Shown one piece after another: positions 16,677 to 26,025 of a DNA stretch of 55,418 bases (positions are counted from its first letter, which is position 1; each line of letters starts with the position of its first letter). This stretch comes from an uncultured Jannaschia sp. (GTDB lineage Bacteria; Pseudomonadota; Alphaproteobacteria; Rhodobacterales; Rhodobacteraceae): positions 1 through 55,418 of the forward strand of contig CANLTZ010000023.1 of the NCBI GenBank assembly GCA_947494145.1, written 5' to 3'. The notes under the pieces were generated by a model. That model had not been told where the DNA came from and did not search any database. It was given only the letters and a program-made list of their open reading frames with translations. Position numbers and translations under genes: made by a program.

Positions 16677-17351
16677 ATGGCCAAGAAGACGATCCCGGAA
16701 ACCTTTGAAGACGAAGTCTTCTTCAATCTGCGCCGGCAGCGGAACGTCTTCGCCTGGCTCTGTGTGCTCTGCCTTTTGATCGCTTTCGGGGCGGTCTTCG
16801 CGGTGGCCGTCATGCTGCCGCTCAAAGAGATCCGACCATATGTCGTGATGGTCGATCGAACGACCGGTGAGGCGGAACAGGTCACCAGCACGCGGCCAGC
16901 AGATTTGTCCGAAGAGGAAGCCGTCCGCGAGGCGGAATTAGTGCGGTACGTGACGGGGCGGGAGACCTATGACCCGACCGACAACGCGACCCGCATCCCT
17001 GAAGTCTTGGCGTTTTCAGATAGCCAAGCCGCCGCGTCGTTGCGGGCGCTGTGGAATTCAGCCTCGGAAGAATATCCGCCGGACCTCTACGGCCGCAGCA
17101 CATTGATCACCGTGCGGATCAGGTCGATTGCTTTGCTGTCGGAAAACAGCGCCCAGGTCCGGTTTACCCGGCGGCTTGAGCGAGAAGGTCAGCGCCCCTT
17201 GGAACGGGACTTCGTCGCAACCGTCGGGTTCGAGTTCCGGCCCCGGATTGAACGGACGCTCGATGCCGTCTGGCGCAACCCGCTCGGCTTCACGGTGACC
17301 AGCTACCGGATCAGCGCGGAAACCCTGAATAACAGAGAGGTGACGCAATGA
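16677..17351 (+). CDS. virB8: VirB8-like assembly factor
   Basis: 224 residues: a short cytoplasmic start (MAKKTIPETFEDEVFFNLRR), one membrane helix and a periplasmic NTF2-like domain with the typical IRPYVVMVDRTTGEAEQV opening. VirB8 bridges the inner- and outer-membrane complexes. The start at 16677 follows GAGAGGA by nine bases; an upstream in-frame Met at 16659 lacks this. It overlaps virB9 by four bases. Confidence 0.9.
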   Translation: MAKKTIPETFEDEVFFNLRRQRNVFAWLCVLCLLIAFGAVFAVAVMLPLKEIRPYVVMVDRTTGEAEQVTSTRPADLSEEEAVREAELVRYVTGRETYDPTDNATRIPEVLAFSDSQAAASLRALWNSASEEYPPDLYGRSTLITVRIRSIALLSENSAQVRFTRRLEREGQRPLERDFVATVGFEFRPRIERTLDAVWRNPLGFTVTSYRISAETLNNREVTQ

Positions 17352-18139
17352 TGCGCTTCGCTTGGGCAATGGGTGTCGTGGCCGCGATCATGGCAAGTCA
17401 GGCCGTCGCAGAAACCCGCCCAGTCTCTTTGCAGTCCGATCCTCGCATTCGGCAATACAGCTACGATCGCGACACGGTCTATCGGCTGGACCTGTTCATG
17501 CGGTTCATCACGGCCGTTCAATTCGAACAGGGGGAACAGGTCGAATCCGTCCAGGTCGGCGACAGCGCCAGTTGGGAAATCACACGACTGAACCGTGGGG
17601 ATGTTTTGGCTGTGAAGCCCTTGATCGAAGGCGCGGCCACGAACATGACGGTCTACACGGATCGGCGAGTCTACACGTTCGAGCTCCGGGCTAGATCGGC
17701 CAGAGTTGGTTCGCGTGAGTTGAACTATCGTGTGAGCTTCCGCTATCCGGAAGTCGAAGCGCGGCAACGCCAGCGAGCGCGCGAGGTGGCCTCCCGGCCC
17801 CAAGATTTCAACTATCTGGCTGCGGGCCGCGCTGAGTTTTCGCCCAACGGCGTCTATGACGACGGGGTGTCGACCTACTTCTCGTTCCCTGATGGTGCGC
17901 CCCGGCCAGCGATTTTTCGGGTCGATGCGGCGGGCCGTGAAGCCATCGTGAATATACGACAGACGCCGAATGGCGCGGTCGTCGACAGCGTGTCAGACCG
18001 GTGGACACTGCGGATCGGAGATCAGGAAATCTGCATTGCCCATGGCGATGTGATCGGATCAGTGCGCGGCGGTGAGAGTGCCGTTGCAGCAAACACGGGT
18101 GGGCCCCGAACCCTTGCAGGAGGCGTCGTACTCAAATGA
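17348..18139 (+). CDS. virB9: VirB9-like outer-membrane complex protein
   Basis: 263 residues with a signal peptide (AMGVVAAIMASQAVA), an N-terminal beta domain (DRDTVYRLDLFMRFITAVQF, then GDSASWEI) and a C-terminal VirB7-binding domain (NGVYDDGVSTYFSF, typical of TrbG/VirB9). It forms the core complex with VirB10 and a VirB7-type lipoprotein. Four-base overlaps on both sides place it in the operon. Confidence 0.92.
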   Translation: MMRFAWAMGVVAAIMASQAVAETRPVSLQSDPRIRQYSYDRDTVYRLDLFMRFITAVQFEQGEQVESVQVGDSASWEITRLNRGDVLAVKPLIEGAATNMTVYTDRRVYTFELRARSARVGSRELNYRVSFRYPEVEARQRQRAREVASRPQDFNYLAAGRAEFSPNGVYDDGVSTYFSFPDGAPRPAIFRVDAAGREAIVNIRQTPNGAVVDSVSDRWTLRIGDQEICIAHGDVIGSVRGGESAVAANTGGPRTLAGGVVLK

Positions 18140-19488
18140 CAGATGACCCGGATCGGAGCGAAGCGGAACGTCAAGAAGCCCTGAACCGTCGGCGTGCCGG
18201 AGGGCGTGGTGCGGGCGGTGGTGGCATCGGACGGGTTCTCGTCGGCATTATGTTCCTTCTCATGCTCGGCGTAGGACTGATATTCGTCATCTCACCGCAG
18301 ACGATCACCGATCTCTTCACGCGGACGTCGGAATCCGAAGAGATGCAGACCCGGACTTCGGAGACGGATACCGGGATTAATACGGAAATGACGGCCGATC
18401 CTGCGGCGGATATCGATACAGCCATGCCGGTCGAAACAGAACCGTCCGGCCCGGCTCTGGATATTGGGGCCCCTACCCTACCGCCGGTCTCTGAAGCTGA
18501 AGCTGAACGATTGGCCGCGTTGGAACGGCAGATTCAAACGCTGATCGATGCCCAGCAAGATCGTGGTGTTGACCCATCGGAACTCCAAGACTTGCTCGAC
18601 AGACAGGGCGAAATCTTGCGGACCGAATTCGAGCGTCAACTCACGATGCAACAGGAGCTCTTCGATCAGCAGTTAAGTGCAGCGCGTGCAGCGAGTGTTC
18701 CTACGGGTCCGACTGCGGAGGAGCTGGCCGAGCAAGCCGCGCGTCAACGCCTGGAAGAAGAACGGGCGCGACGGGCCCAGGTCCTCGCCGAACAGACGGC
18801 GAGCGAAGGCATTGTGATCGATGGTGGCCAAGAGGTGGCCGGGGGCGGGACTGGACCAGGGCGCGAGCTGAGCGCGAATGAGGAATTCTTGGCGTCGGCG
18901 TCTACCCAGGAATTCCAGACGGTATCGGCTGGGCAAATCGCGCAGCCAGATCAGACGATCGTCCAGGGGACGATCATCGAGGGTGTGTTGGAAACCCCAA
19001 TTTCGACAGAGCTGCCGGGTACGCTGCGGGCCGTCGTGTCTCGGGATGTCTACTCATATGACGGCTCGAACGTCCTGCTCCCGCGGGGCAGTCGGTTGAT
19101 CGGCACCTACAATAGCGATGTTTCCATCGCGCAAGACCGCGTTTTGGTAGCCTGGAATCGGGCAGTTACACCTGAAGGTCGCACAGTGTCTCTCGGTGGT
19201 GTCGGTGGCGATCGGCTGGGCCGGTCGGGACAGGAAGGCTTTGTGGATTCGCGGTTCATCGAGCGTTTCGGGACAGCCGCGCTGATTTCGTTCCTGTCGG
19301 CGGCGCCTCAAGCCCTGATAGATGATGACAGCGACGACGTGTCGGTGGACCTGGCTGGGGACGTCGGGGGCGATCTACAGGATACGGCGAGCTCGACCTT
19401 GGAAGACTACCTCTCATTGCCGCCGATCATATTCGTGGATCAGGGCGCGCAGATTACCGTCTTCGTGAATCAGGACCTCGTCTTTTGA
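18136..19488 (+). CDS. virB10: VirB10-like core complex protein
   Basis: 450 residues: a cytoplasmic start rich in Arg and Gly, one membrane helix (RVLVGIMFLLMLGVGLIFVI), a long Gln/Glu-rich coiled segment and the TrbI/VirB10 C-terminal beta domain (QGTIIEGVLETPISTELPG, then SYDGSNVLLPRGSRLIG). VirB10 spans both membranes and senses ATPase activity. Confidence 0.93.
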   Translation: MTDDPDRSEAERQEALNRRRAGGRGAGGGGIGRVLVGIMFLLMLGVGLIFVISPQTITDLFTRTSESEEMQTRTSETDTGINTEMTADPAADIDTAMPVETEPSGPALDIGAPTLPPVSEAEAERLAALERQIQTLIDAQQDRGVDPSELQDLLDRQGEILRTEFERQLTMQQELFDQQLSAARAASVPTGPTAEELAEQAARQRLEEERARRAQVLAEQTASEGIVIDGGQEVAGGGTGPGRELSANEEFLASASTQEFQTVSAGQIAQPDQTIVQGTIIEGVLETPISTELPGTLRAVVSRDVYSYDGSNVLLPRGSRLIGTYNSDVSIAQDRVLVAWNRAVTPEGRTVSLGGVGGDRLGRSGQEGFVDSRFIERFGTAALISFLSAAPQALIDDDSDDVSVDLAGDVGGDLQDTASSTLEDYLSLPPIIFVDQGAQITVFVNQDLVF

Positions 19489-20474
19489 GCCCTCGATCCC
19501 ATGCGGAGCATGACCTTGCTCCGCTCCGTGATCTTCTGGTGTCGGACGACGTGAACGAAGTCGTCGTCAATCCGGACCAATCGATCTGGGTCGAATACGC
19601 CTCGCAACCGCATATGGAGCGGGTGGATCTGGAATTCACACCGCAGCAAATCCGCACGCTCGGTGCGCATCTGGCGAGTGAGACACGGAATGCGCTCGGG
19701 AAGGACCACCCCATCGTCTCCGGGCGGATTATGGTGTTCGGGAAATCGATGCGGGTGCAAATCGTGGTTGAGCCTGCGGTCGAAGCTGGCGTGTCCCTGT
19801 CGATCCGGAAGTATGTGAACCGGACCCTGGGCTTGTCGGAGATAAGATTTCTGCACGGCGAACAACGGTCGGTTGATGACGAACGGGATCAGCGGTTTCG
19901 GGACCTGATGGGCATGGCGGAAGCGGGTCAGCTCGAAGACGTGCTCCGGGGTGCGGTTCAAGACAAATTGAATATCTTGGTGTCGGGCGGGACCAGCTCC
20001 GGCAAGACGACGGTGGCCCAGGCCATGCTCGCTGAAAGCGATCATGCGGAACGGATCATCACCATCGAGGACGCGCCTGAACTGATGCTGCCGCACAAAA
20101 ACGTGGTGACGTTGATCGCGGAGCGGATCGAAGGATCGGCGCGGGCCCCAGGTCGACTTCTGGAAAGCTGCCTACGCATGCGACCGGACCGGCTGATCCT
20201 GGGTGAGATTCGCGGTGGGGAGGCTCTGGATTTCTTGGAAGCGATCAACACCGGTCACCCAGGCTCCATCACCACCATCCATTCAAATAGCCCGATGCTG
20301 GCCCTTGAACGGATGGCGCTCATGGTGATGCGGACCGGAATCCGGCAGACGAAGCAGGATGTCGTCGAATATGCGTGCCAAACCATCGATATGATCGTCC
20401 AGGTCGACCGGGCAGGCGGCGCGCGGGGCGTGGTGGAGATCGTATTCCCGCGTTTGATGCATGACAGCCCGTAG
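19485..20474 (+). CDS. virB11: VirB11-like traffic ATPase
   Basis: 329 residues, a hexameric ATPase that switches between pilus building and DNA transfer. Walker A is VSGGTSSGKTTVA at about residue 165, followed by the Asp box (TIEDAPEL), Walker B (LILGEIRGGEAL) and the His box (NTGHPGSITTIHSN). It is the last gene of the virB operon; a strong hairpin follows seven bases after its stop. Confidence 0.94.
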   Translation: MSPRSHAEHDLAPLRDLLVSDDVNEVVVNPDQSIWVEYASQPHMERVDLEFTPQQIRTLGAHLASETRNALGKDHPIVSGRIMVFGKSMRVQIVVEPAVEAGVSLSIRKYVNRTLGLSEIRFLHGEQRSVDDERDQRFRDLMGMAEAGQLEDVLRGAVQDKLNILVSGGTSSGKTTVAQAMLAESDHAERIITIEDAPELMLPHKNVVTLIAERIEGSARAPGRLLESCLRMRPDRLILGEIRGGEALDFLEAINTGHPGSITTIHSNSPMLALERMALMVMRTGIRQTKQDVVEYACQTIDMIVQVDRAGGARGVVEIVFPRLMHDSP

Positions 20475-20480
20475 ATGGAA

Positions 20481-20505
20481 AGACGCCCGCCAGAGGCGGA
20501 CGTCT
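20481..20505. terminator. Terminator hairpin between convergent genes
   Basis: AGACGCCCGCC and GGCGGACGTCT form an eleven-position stem with one mismatch and the loop AGA. It sits between the ends of virB11 (plus) and the exported protein (minus), as expected for a terminator serving both. Confidence 0.6.
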
Positions 20506-20524
20506 CGCGTGCTATCGGGTGGTC

Positions 20525-21025
20525 TTAGGAATTGTCCGACGCCTGCGGCATGTCGAACAGGCCCAAGGCCAGGTAGCATTCGGGCGTCGCGGCGATCGTC
20601 GTGGCAACCAACGTCGCAGTGACGCTCGCACGTCGGCCTGCACGCAGGCTGCGACCGCGATGTGCGGCGCTGTTCAGGCTGACCTTAGTCACATGAATAC
20701 CGTCGTAGCGCAGTTGCGGCTTGCCCGGTCGGTTCACATGGACACCGGAATTGTCGAACGCGATGGCACCCGGACGGGGATCGAATGCGCGGTCGGCACC
20801 GGGCGTAAGCTCCACACGGGCTCGGGCCGTTGCAGATTCTCCGACATGGCTCCGCTTCGTCTGGCTATCGACACCCGACACTTCATCCGGAGAACATGCA
20901 GCGAACTGCGCTTCGGAGTATTGGATCGTCGGATTGACGGTGGTGTTGGCCTGAGCGGTGTCGAAGTAGTCACCGAAGGTGATGGCAGCACCAATCATCA
21001 TCGATGCAAAGAGCAGCTTTTTCAT
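20525..21025 (-). CDS. Exported hypothetical protein
   Basis: 166 residues from the Met at 21025 (MKKLLFASMMIGAAITFG), which starts a clear signal peptide; upstream residues in the same frame are not signal-like. The mature part is a single beta-rich domain (RARVELTPGADRAFDPRPGAI, then PQLRYDGIHVTKVSLNSAAHRG). It is convergent with virB11 and upstream of nothing on its strand. No family was recognised; a periplasmic or surface role connected with transfer is possible. Confidence 0.6.
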   Translation of the reverse strand: MKKLLFASMMIGAAITFGDYFDTAQANTTVNPTIQYSEAQFAACSPDEVSGVDSQTKRSHVGESATARARVELTPGADRAFDPRPGAIAFDNSGVHVNRPGKPQLRYDGIHVTKVSLNSAAHRGRSLRAGRRASVTATLVATTIAATPECYLALGLFDMPQASDNS

Positions 21026-21316
21026 AAGTTTACCCTCGTGTTTCAATCGTCCCCACCACGGGATTCGCGTTGGGCGTGCCCTTACGCTGCGTAAGAACAA
21101 CGATGCCGATCAATGAATCGCCGTCCGAAATGACAGACGACAGGTGCGCCGGGGTGCATTCGTGCCACAGTGATTTCACATTGCCGCCGCAGAGATTCCT
21201 TAATTCGTGAGCGCGTAAATCCTTTGGAAACGGGCTGGTTGGCGCGCTTCTGCGATCGTGCTGTTACGACAGCTGGCGAGTTCGTGATGCTTAGATAACC
21301 ACCCAGGTCTTGAAAG

Positions 21317-21376
21317 ACAGCGCTCGCTTACCGGGTGCGAAGTAGGGCAGAAAGACTGCCCAATTTGGAGCGCTGT
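21317..21376. other. Nested inverted repeat in the gap before virD4 end
   Basis: The 405-bp gap 21026-21430 holds no gene. It contains a perfect 9-bp inverted repeat ACAGCGCTC (21317-21325) / GAGCGCTGT (21368-21376) that encloses GGGCAG-AAAGA-CTGCCC (21345-21361). The inner hairpin followed by AATTT could be a terminator; the nested design could also be a protein site or cruciform. It lies about 55 bp beyond the virD4 stop. Confidence 0.45.
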
Positions 21377-21430
21377 GCGGCCGAATCACAGCATCAGAAC
21401 TGAAATGCGCTTATGCTGGCATTGCGATCG

Positions 21431-23449
21431 CTAAGCACCGCGCAGCATCCGATCTCGCTTGCCCCGCGCCTCCGCGATCTGACGGCGAAGCGTCGCAACC
21501 TGGGCTAGCGCTTTATCCAGATGGACCATCCGGGCCGCGTCGGCCTCTGAGGCCGCTGGCTCTGGCTCTATCGGCTCGCCGGCATCTGCGGCCCGTTTGC
21601 GGGCCCGTGCAGCGGCAATACTGGACATCTCGACGCCCTGGAACTTGCGCACCGTCTCGATCGGTGTGGACGCCGGCATCGGCTCAGACTGTGGATTGGT
21701 GGGCTCGGCCTCCGACGAAGGCGACTCGGCGGGCGCTGGCGACGGATCGACGGCTTTGGGTGGCAAAGGCAACGGACCGGCCTGCTGATCCATAAGCGGC
21801 CGAAGCGTCTTGTCCTCGTACCATTTGACCTTGTGAACGTTTGCCGGGGGCTGACCTTGGATCAGCACGACCTGCATGTCGTCATCGAGCATCCTGAGCT
21901 CTTCCGGTCGGATCAAGCGGGCCCCTTCCAGGCGCTCTTGAATGTTGGCCTGGCCGATCTCGGTCATCTGCCATGATTTCGACCGGGCCTTCCGCGTGAA
22001 GTCACCGATGGATTTGGAGACGTATTCCGGGGTCTCGCCATCGTTGGGTGCCATGAAGACCTGTATGCCGCAATTGGCCATGAACACGTTCGCTCCCTCA
22101 CGGCCATATTTGTCGGGGTCAGCCAGGTCGGAGATGGACTGGACGATGATCATCATGCGGCCGCCAAAGCCACGGAGCGTGGTGATGGCCTGGCGAAGCA
22201 CACTCATGCGTCCGAGGCTGCCGAATTCGTCCAGGAGGAACAGGACGGTGAAGTCGTCTTTCCCTTCAACCGGCTCTGTTTGCTGGGTGATGGCCACGGC
22301 TTGCTGGAACAGAAGACGGATGAGGGAGCTGAGCGGCTCGATGTCGTTAGGCGTGACGTTGAGATAGATGGTGGCCGGGTCGCTCCGCAGGTCGTCCAGA
22401 CGGAAGTCCGAAACCGCAGTGGCGGCCCGGACGGCCGGATCGGCCCAAAGGTTCAAGCCGCCATCGGACAGAACGGATGTATAGGCAGAGAGGGTCTTTG
22501 CATCCCGGCCAGCCATCTTCTGAAAGTTCCGCTTCGCTTCCGGGTTGGCAACGGCTTCGGCTAGCCTGCGGAAGTGGTCGTTTTCCGATCCCGCCGGGGT
22601 CATGAGGTCGTAGACGTCGGCCAGGGAGGCCGCCGACCGTGTTTCCGATGCGGCCGCGTGCTCGACGGCGAACAGGACGCCGGCCGTGAACAGATCCCGC
22701 GAACCCTCCAGAAAACTCTCGGCACTCTTGCCTTTGGCGATGATGAGACTCGTGGCCAATCGGCGGGCTTCGGCATACTTTCGGTTTGCTGGCGCGTTCG
22801 CGACGATATCCAAGGGGTTGAACCGATGCGTCCGCCCTTCGGGGTCGTATGGGGAAAACCGAAAGACGCGGTCGCCCAGAGCCTTCCGACGGCGGGAAGT
22901 CTTTTCGAATAGCTCGCCCTTCATGTCGAGACAGACGATGGAGCCCGGATATGTCAAAAGGGTGGGGATCGCGATCCCGACCGTCTTGCCGGAATTCGAA
23001 GGGGCGGCGATCAGACTGTGCGGGGGCGTACCACTCGACAGGAAGGGCTTCCGCCATTTCGGCGCACTGAGCTTGCCATAAATGGGCCCAGGCATGCCTG
23101 TTCCGTCTTTTGGCATCCGAGCCAGCAGTTTCGCTCGACGAAGGTCATCCTCTGACGCCCACCGGGCGGAGCCGTGATCCGACAGTTTCGGCCGGAAGCC
23201 GATGATCGCGAAGACGACCCCGGCGACGATTGCCACGGCGGTGGCGATCCCGACGGCCTGTTGGTGGAGCGGAGACGTCAGAAGCGAATTCAACGTCACG
23301 GTCGTCGGCAGTGTTGTCATGCTGAGCTGCATGAGGTTGCCGCCCAACCGCCATGTCAGGAACGCGCCTCCGGCAAGTAGACCGGGAATGACCCCTACGA
23401 AGACGCCAAGGGCGAAGAAAAGGACGATATCCTTGGCTGTCTTGCTCAT
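21431..23449 (-). CDS. virD4: VirD4/TraG-type coupling protein
   Basis: 672 residues. Two N-terminal membrane helices precede a cytoplasmic ATPase with Walker A APSNSGKT at about residue 150 and Walker B VLFLLDEFGSLGR, plus the TraG signature NVFMANCGIQVFMAPND. The coupling protein brings the relaxase-bound DNA to the VirB channel. The tail after residue 550 is Pro/Ser-rich and then helical, longer than in some relatives. It follows the relaxase gene by 26 bp on the same strand. Confidence 0.94.
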   Translation of the reverse strand: MSKTAKDIVLFFALGVFVGVIPGLLAGGAFLTWRLGGNLMQLSMTTLPTTVTLNSLLTSPLHQQAVGIATAVAIVAGVVFAIIGFRPKLSDHGSARWASEDDLRRAKLLARMPKDGTGMPGPIYGKLSAPKWRKPFLSSGTPPHSLIAAPSNSGKTVGIAIPTLLTYPGSIVCLDMKGELFEKTSRRRKALGDRVFRFSPYDPEGRTHRFNPLDIVANAPANRKYAEARRLATSLIIAKGKSAESFLEGSRDLFTAGVLFAVEHAAASETRSAASLADVYDLMTPAGSENDHFRRLAEAVANPEAKRNFQKMAGRDAKTLSAYTSVLSDGGLNLWADPAVRAATAVSDFRLDDLRSDPATIYLNVTPNDIEPLSSLIRLLFQQAVAITQQTEPVEGKDDFTVLFLLDEFGSLGRMSVLRQAITTLRGFGGRMMIIVQSISDLADPDKYGREGANVFMANCGIQVFMAPNDGETPEYVSKSIGDFTRKARSKSWQMTEIGQANIQERLEGARLIRPEELRMLDDDMQVVLIQGQPPANVHKVKWYEDKTLRPLMDQQAGPLPLPPKAVDPSPAPAESPSSEAEPTNPQSEPMPASTPIETVRKFQGVEMSSIAAARARKRAADAGEPIEPEPAASEADAARMVHLDKALAQVATLRRQIAEARGKRDRMLRGA

Positions 23450-23475
23450 GTCAAAGCCCCCTGCCCTACGTCGGC

Positions 23476-25221
23476 TTACAATCCATAGTCGCCATCGTCG
23501 TTGCGTGAGAGACCGTCTCGGTCTTGCCTGTCGCGGTCGGCGCTGTCGCGCTCTTGACGTCGGCGTTGCGCGGCTTGGTCATTCAGCTGCTCGGTGACGG
23601 CTTGGTCTCGGCGAGCGCGGTCAATTGTCTCTTGCTGCGATTGACGCTGATCGTCCTGCGGAGCGGCTGTCGTCTCGGCGTCAGCCTCTCTCATGGAGGC
23701 AAGGCGTCGATTGGCATCATCATAGACTTGAGCCGTCTCTCGACGAAGGCGCGTCAACTCGGCATCTGCCTTAGCGCCATCTTCGGGCCCCAATGTTCTC
23801 CGGCGCTCCTCCGCTTCGTCCCGTCGGAAATCGGCCGCAAGTCCTTCGGAAACTTGCGGTGTGCGATATCGTTCGATCTGGGCGGACGGATCGACACCGC
23901 TGGCCGTTGCGAGCTCTGCCGACCGACGATCAGCATCCTGAATGATGGCCGCACGGCCGCTATCTTCTTTGTCCGCTGATGCAGCTAGGCCAGCGTAGTC
24001 GCCGTTCCGTGCCGGCTGCCGATATGGCTCCAACTCCTTGCTGCCTTGAACCCACTGCGCTGCTTCCGCCTTCATCGTCGCGACTTCGCGTTGGAGCTGG
24101 ACGCGGTCCTGGCCATTCGGCACGTCTCTGAGTTCGGAATCCATCTGTTTGATCTCGGATAGAAGCGCTTGTTCCTTTTCTTCGACCGCTGTGGCCATCT
24201 CATTCTCCTCTTTCACTAAATATACCAACGACTTGGACGATGCGTCATCTAGGGACCGCCCTTCTTCGAGTGTGCGCGCCGCCACATCGAGGCGAGCAGC
24301 AAACTCCGGGTATCGTTCGCGGATGGCGTTGGCTTCGGCCGCAAACCGCTTGGCATGGGCAATGACGGTCGCTGCCGCCACGCATGCGGTGACGGGTGTA
24401 TGAGCCGGCGCCTCGGGGGCACGACCCTCTGCCCGCGCCCGACGTACCTCCGCATCTGGCACCGGCCGATCGTGCAGTCCACGCGCCAAGCGAGGCGTGG
24501 CTTCTAGATGGATATGTTCGCGTCGTGCCACTTCGACCTGGACCTCGCGCAAGATATCGAACGTGATCTCCGACCGTCGGGAGATTGTGAGCCAAGTGCC
24601 GCTCTCAAGGCCGCGTCGATTTACGACGACGTGGATGTGCGGATAATCGGTGTCGCGGTGGTAGGCAGTATAATAGTCCCATGCATCGCTAAACCGCCCG
24701 CCACCGAACATTTCATCCGCCCAGGCCCGCCCTGCCCTCTCTGCAGCGTCGCGATCGGTATCGGCGGGAAAGCTGACAACGAAATGCGTGGTTCGATCCG
24801 AACCCGTCGTCCGGTCCAGGTCGAGCCCCCAGGCATCTACCATCCGGTCGAATACTTCGTCGTCGATCTCCCGGCCAGCATAGCGGTCAGACCGCAGGAG
24901 CGGTACGTCTCCGCCACGGCCGAGATACCGCATCTGATCGCGCAGGCTTCCAGCATTCTTCACGCCACCTCGGCCGACCAGTTTGACCATCGCCTGGGAA
25001 CCGCGCGCCGCAATGGCAAAGGACAAGCGTCGATTAGTCGAGGTCCTGGCGATCTGTTGGCTCACAAGCGGCGCAAGCTGGGGCGGCCTCAGAGGCCGTC
25101 TGAGCTTCAACCTGGCCCAATCCTCCCCCATGACGGCATCGATGATGGACACGGCTCCCACGCGCTCTGACGCGCGCCGGATCATTGTCTGAACATCCAG
25201 CGGTTGGCCCAAGTTATCCAT
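23476..25221 (-). CDS. MOBP/VirD2-type relaxase
   Basis: 581 residues. The N-terminal ~330 residues form the relaxase domain: THFVVSFPADTDR at about 145, and DYPHIHVVVNRRG at about 192 with the metal-binding HxH motif. Upstream YLGRGGDVPL is close to the VirD2 active-site neighbourhood. The C-terminal 250 residues are highly charged, Gln/Arg-rich and probably coiled, a usual place for the secretion signal. The gene overlaps mobC and lies directly beside an oriT whose nick matches VirD2/RP4 specificity. It would cut at 25838/25839 and stay bound to the 5' end. Confidence 0.9.
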   Translation of the reverse strand: MDNLGQPLDVQTMIRRASERVGAVSIIDAVMGEDWARLKLRRPLRPPQLAPLVSQQIARTSTNRRLSFAIAARGSQAMVKLVGRGGVKNAGSLRDQMRYLGRGGDVPLLRSDRYAGREIDDEVFDRMVDAWGLDLDRTTGSDRTTHFVVSFPADTDRDAAERAGRAWADEMFGGGRFSDAWDYYTAYHRDTDYPHIHVVVNRRGLESGTWLTISRRSEITFDILREVQVEVARREHIHLEATPRLARGLHDRPVPDAEVRRARAEGRAPEAPAHTPVTACVAAATVIAHAKRFAAEANAIRERYPEFAARLDVAARTLEEGRSLDDASSKSLVYLVKEENEMATAVEEKEQALLSEIKQMDSELRDVPNGQDRVQLQREVATMKAEAAQWVQGSKELEPYRQPARNGDYAGLAASADKEDSGRAAIIQDADRRSAELATASGVDPSAQIERYRTPQVSEGLAADFRRDEAEERRRTLGPEDGAKADAELTRLRRETAQVYDDANRRLASMREADAETTAAPQDDQRQSQQETIDRARRDQAVTEQLNDQAAQRRRQERDSADRDRQDRDGLSRNDDGDYGL

Positions 25222-25699
25222 TACGAGCCGCTTCCAATCGCTTCAGCCCGTCGCCCCGTCGCTTCCCCAAATCAAGTAACCGCTGCGCCAGGCCCTCCAC
25301 GCGCTCCAACTCCTCCGCCAACTCCATCCGATGGCGTTGGAACCGCACGAAATCTGGGGCTTTCGTGCGGTTGGCTGTTTTGGCGAGCTGGTTGATGTTG
25401 CGTGCAATGCCGCCGATCTGCCGGACAGCGTCTCGAAGCGCTTCCGAAACTTGAGCGTCGGTCTCAACAAACCCTCCGATCCGGCGCGCTGCGATCCGAA
25501 GCGCCTTGTTGCGGCTGAGACCTAGGGTCTTCACCTGTGCATCCAGCTCGTCGGCTTCGGCTTCGGTCATTCGCACGGGGATGACCCTGTCGGCCCGTTT
25601 GGTTGCAGACCCGCCGTCTTCCGAGGGACGCCACCGGCCGCGCCGCATCTCTCGCCCCTGCCGTGGATCGTGACCAACCGGATTGTTCTTCAGCGGCAT
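25214..25699 (-). CDS. mobC: MobC-type relaxosome accessory protein
   Basis: 161 residues with an N-terminal ribbon-helix-helix-like part (RVIPVRMTEAEADELDAQVKTLGLSRNKALR) and the MobC signature RQIGGIARNINQLAKTAN. Such proteins bind oriT and help the relaxase open the strand. The gene begins at the oriT side and overlaps the relaxase by eight bases. The first about 40 residues are basic and disordered. Confidence 0.85.
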   Translation of the reverse strand: MPLKNNPVGHDPRQGREMRRGRWRPSEDGGSATKRADRVIPVRMTEAEADELDAQVKTLGLSRNKALRIAARRIGGFVETDAQVSEALRDAVRQIGGIARNINQLAKTANRTKAPDFVRFQRHRMELAEELERVEGLAQRLLDLGKRRGDGLKRLEAARNG

Positions 25700-25745
25700 C
25701 TCGTCGTCCCCTTATCAATCGCACGCCTTGGCCAATCGACGATCT

Positions 25746-25785
25746 GGCCGGTTGGCCGGTTGGCCGGTTGGCCGGTTGGCCGAAC
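25746..25785. repeat. GGCCGGTT tandem repeats in oriT
   Basis: Four exact copies of the 8-bp unit GGCCGGTT in a row, then GGCCGAAC. One related GGCC half lies just before. They are about 45-90 bp on the 5' side of the predicted nick, where MobC or relaxosome proteins usually bind. Confidence 0.8.
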
Positions 25786-25816
25786 GGTTTGCTGGTTCGC
25801 TCGCCGCATTGGCGTG

Positions 25817-25841
25817 TTATACATTTTTATATATCCTGCTA
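25817..25841 (+). promoter_or_regulatory. Predicted relaxase nick site, T-DNA-border-like
   Basis: The plus strand contains ATATATCCTG^C with the predicted cut between 25838 and 25839. This is the core of the Ti-plasmid border (read on the cut strand) and fits the RP4/VirD2 consensus YATCCTG^Y. Over the full 25-bp border, 17 positions match, including 11 in a row. The 5' end released is on the plus strand, so transfer should run towards increasing coordinates. Confidence 0.78.
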
Positions 25842-26025
25842 CAGTTCCTTTGTCCAATGGTTCTCCCTTACGGGCACACGTCCGCTTGCAGACTCCGTAG
25901 CTGAACCATTTTTCGGACGAAGGAACACAACCCCCTACCGTCGGTCCCGACAGGGACACAGCAGACGGGAGAGTCGCCCGCCGGAACGGCGGTCCGCTGT
26001 CTTTTTGACTTCGTGGCTTTCTGGC

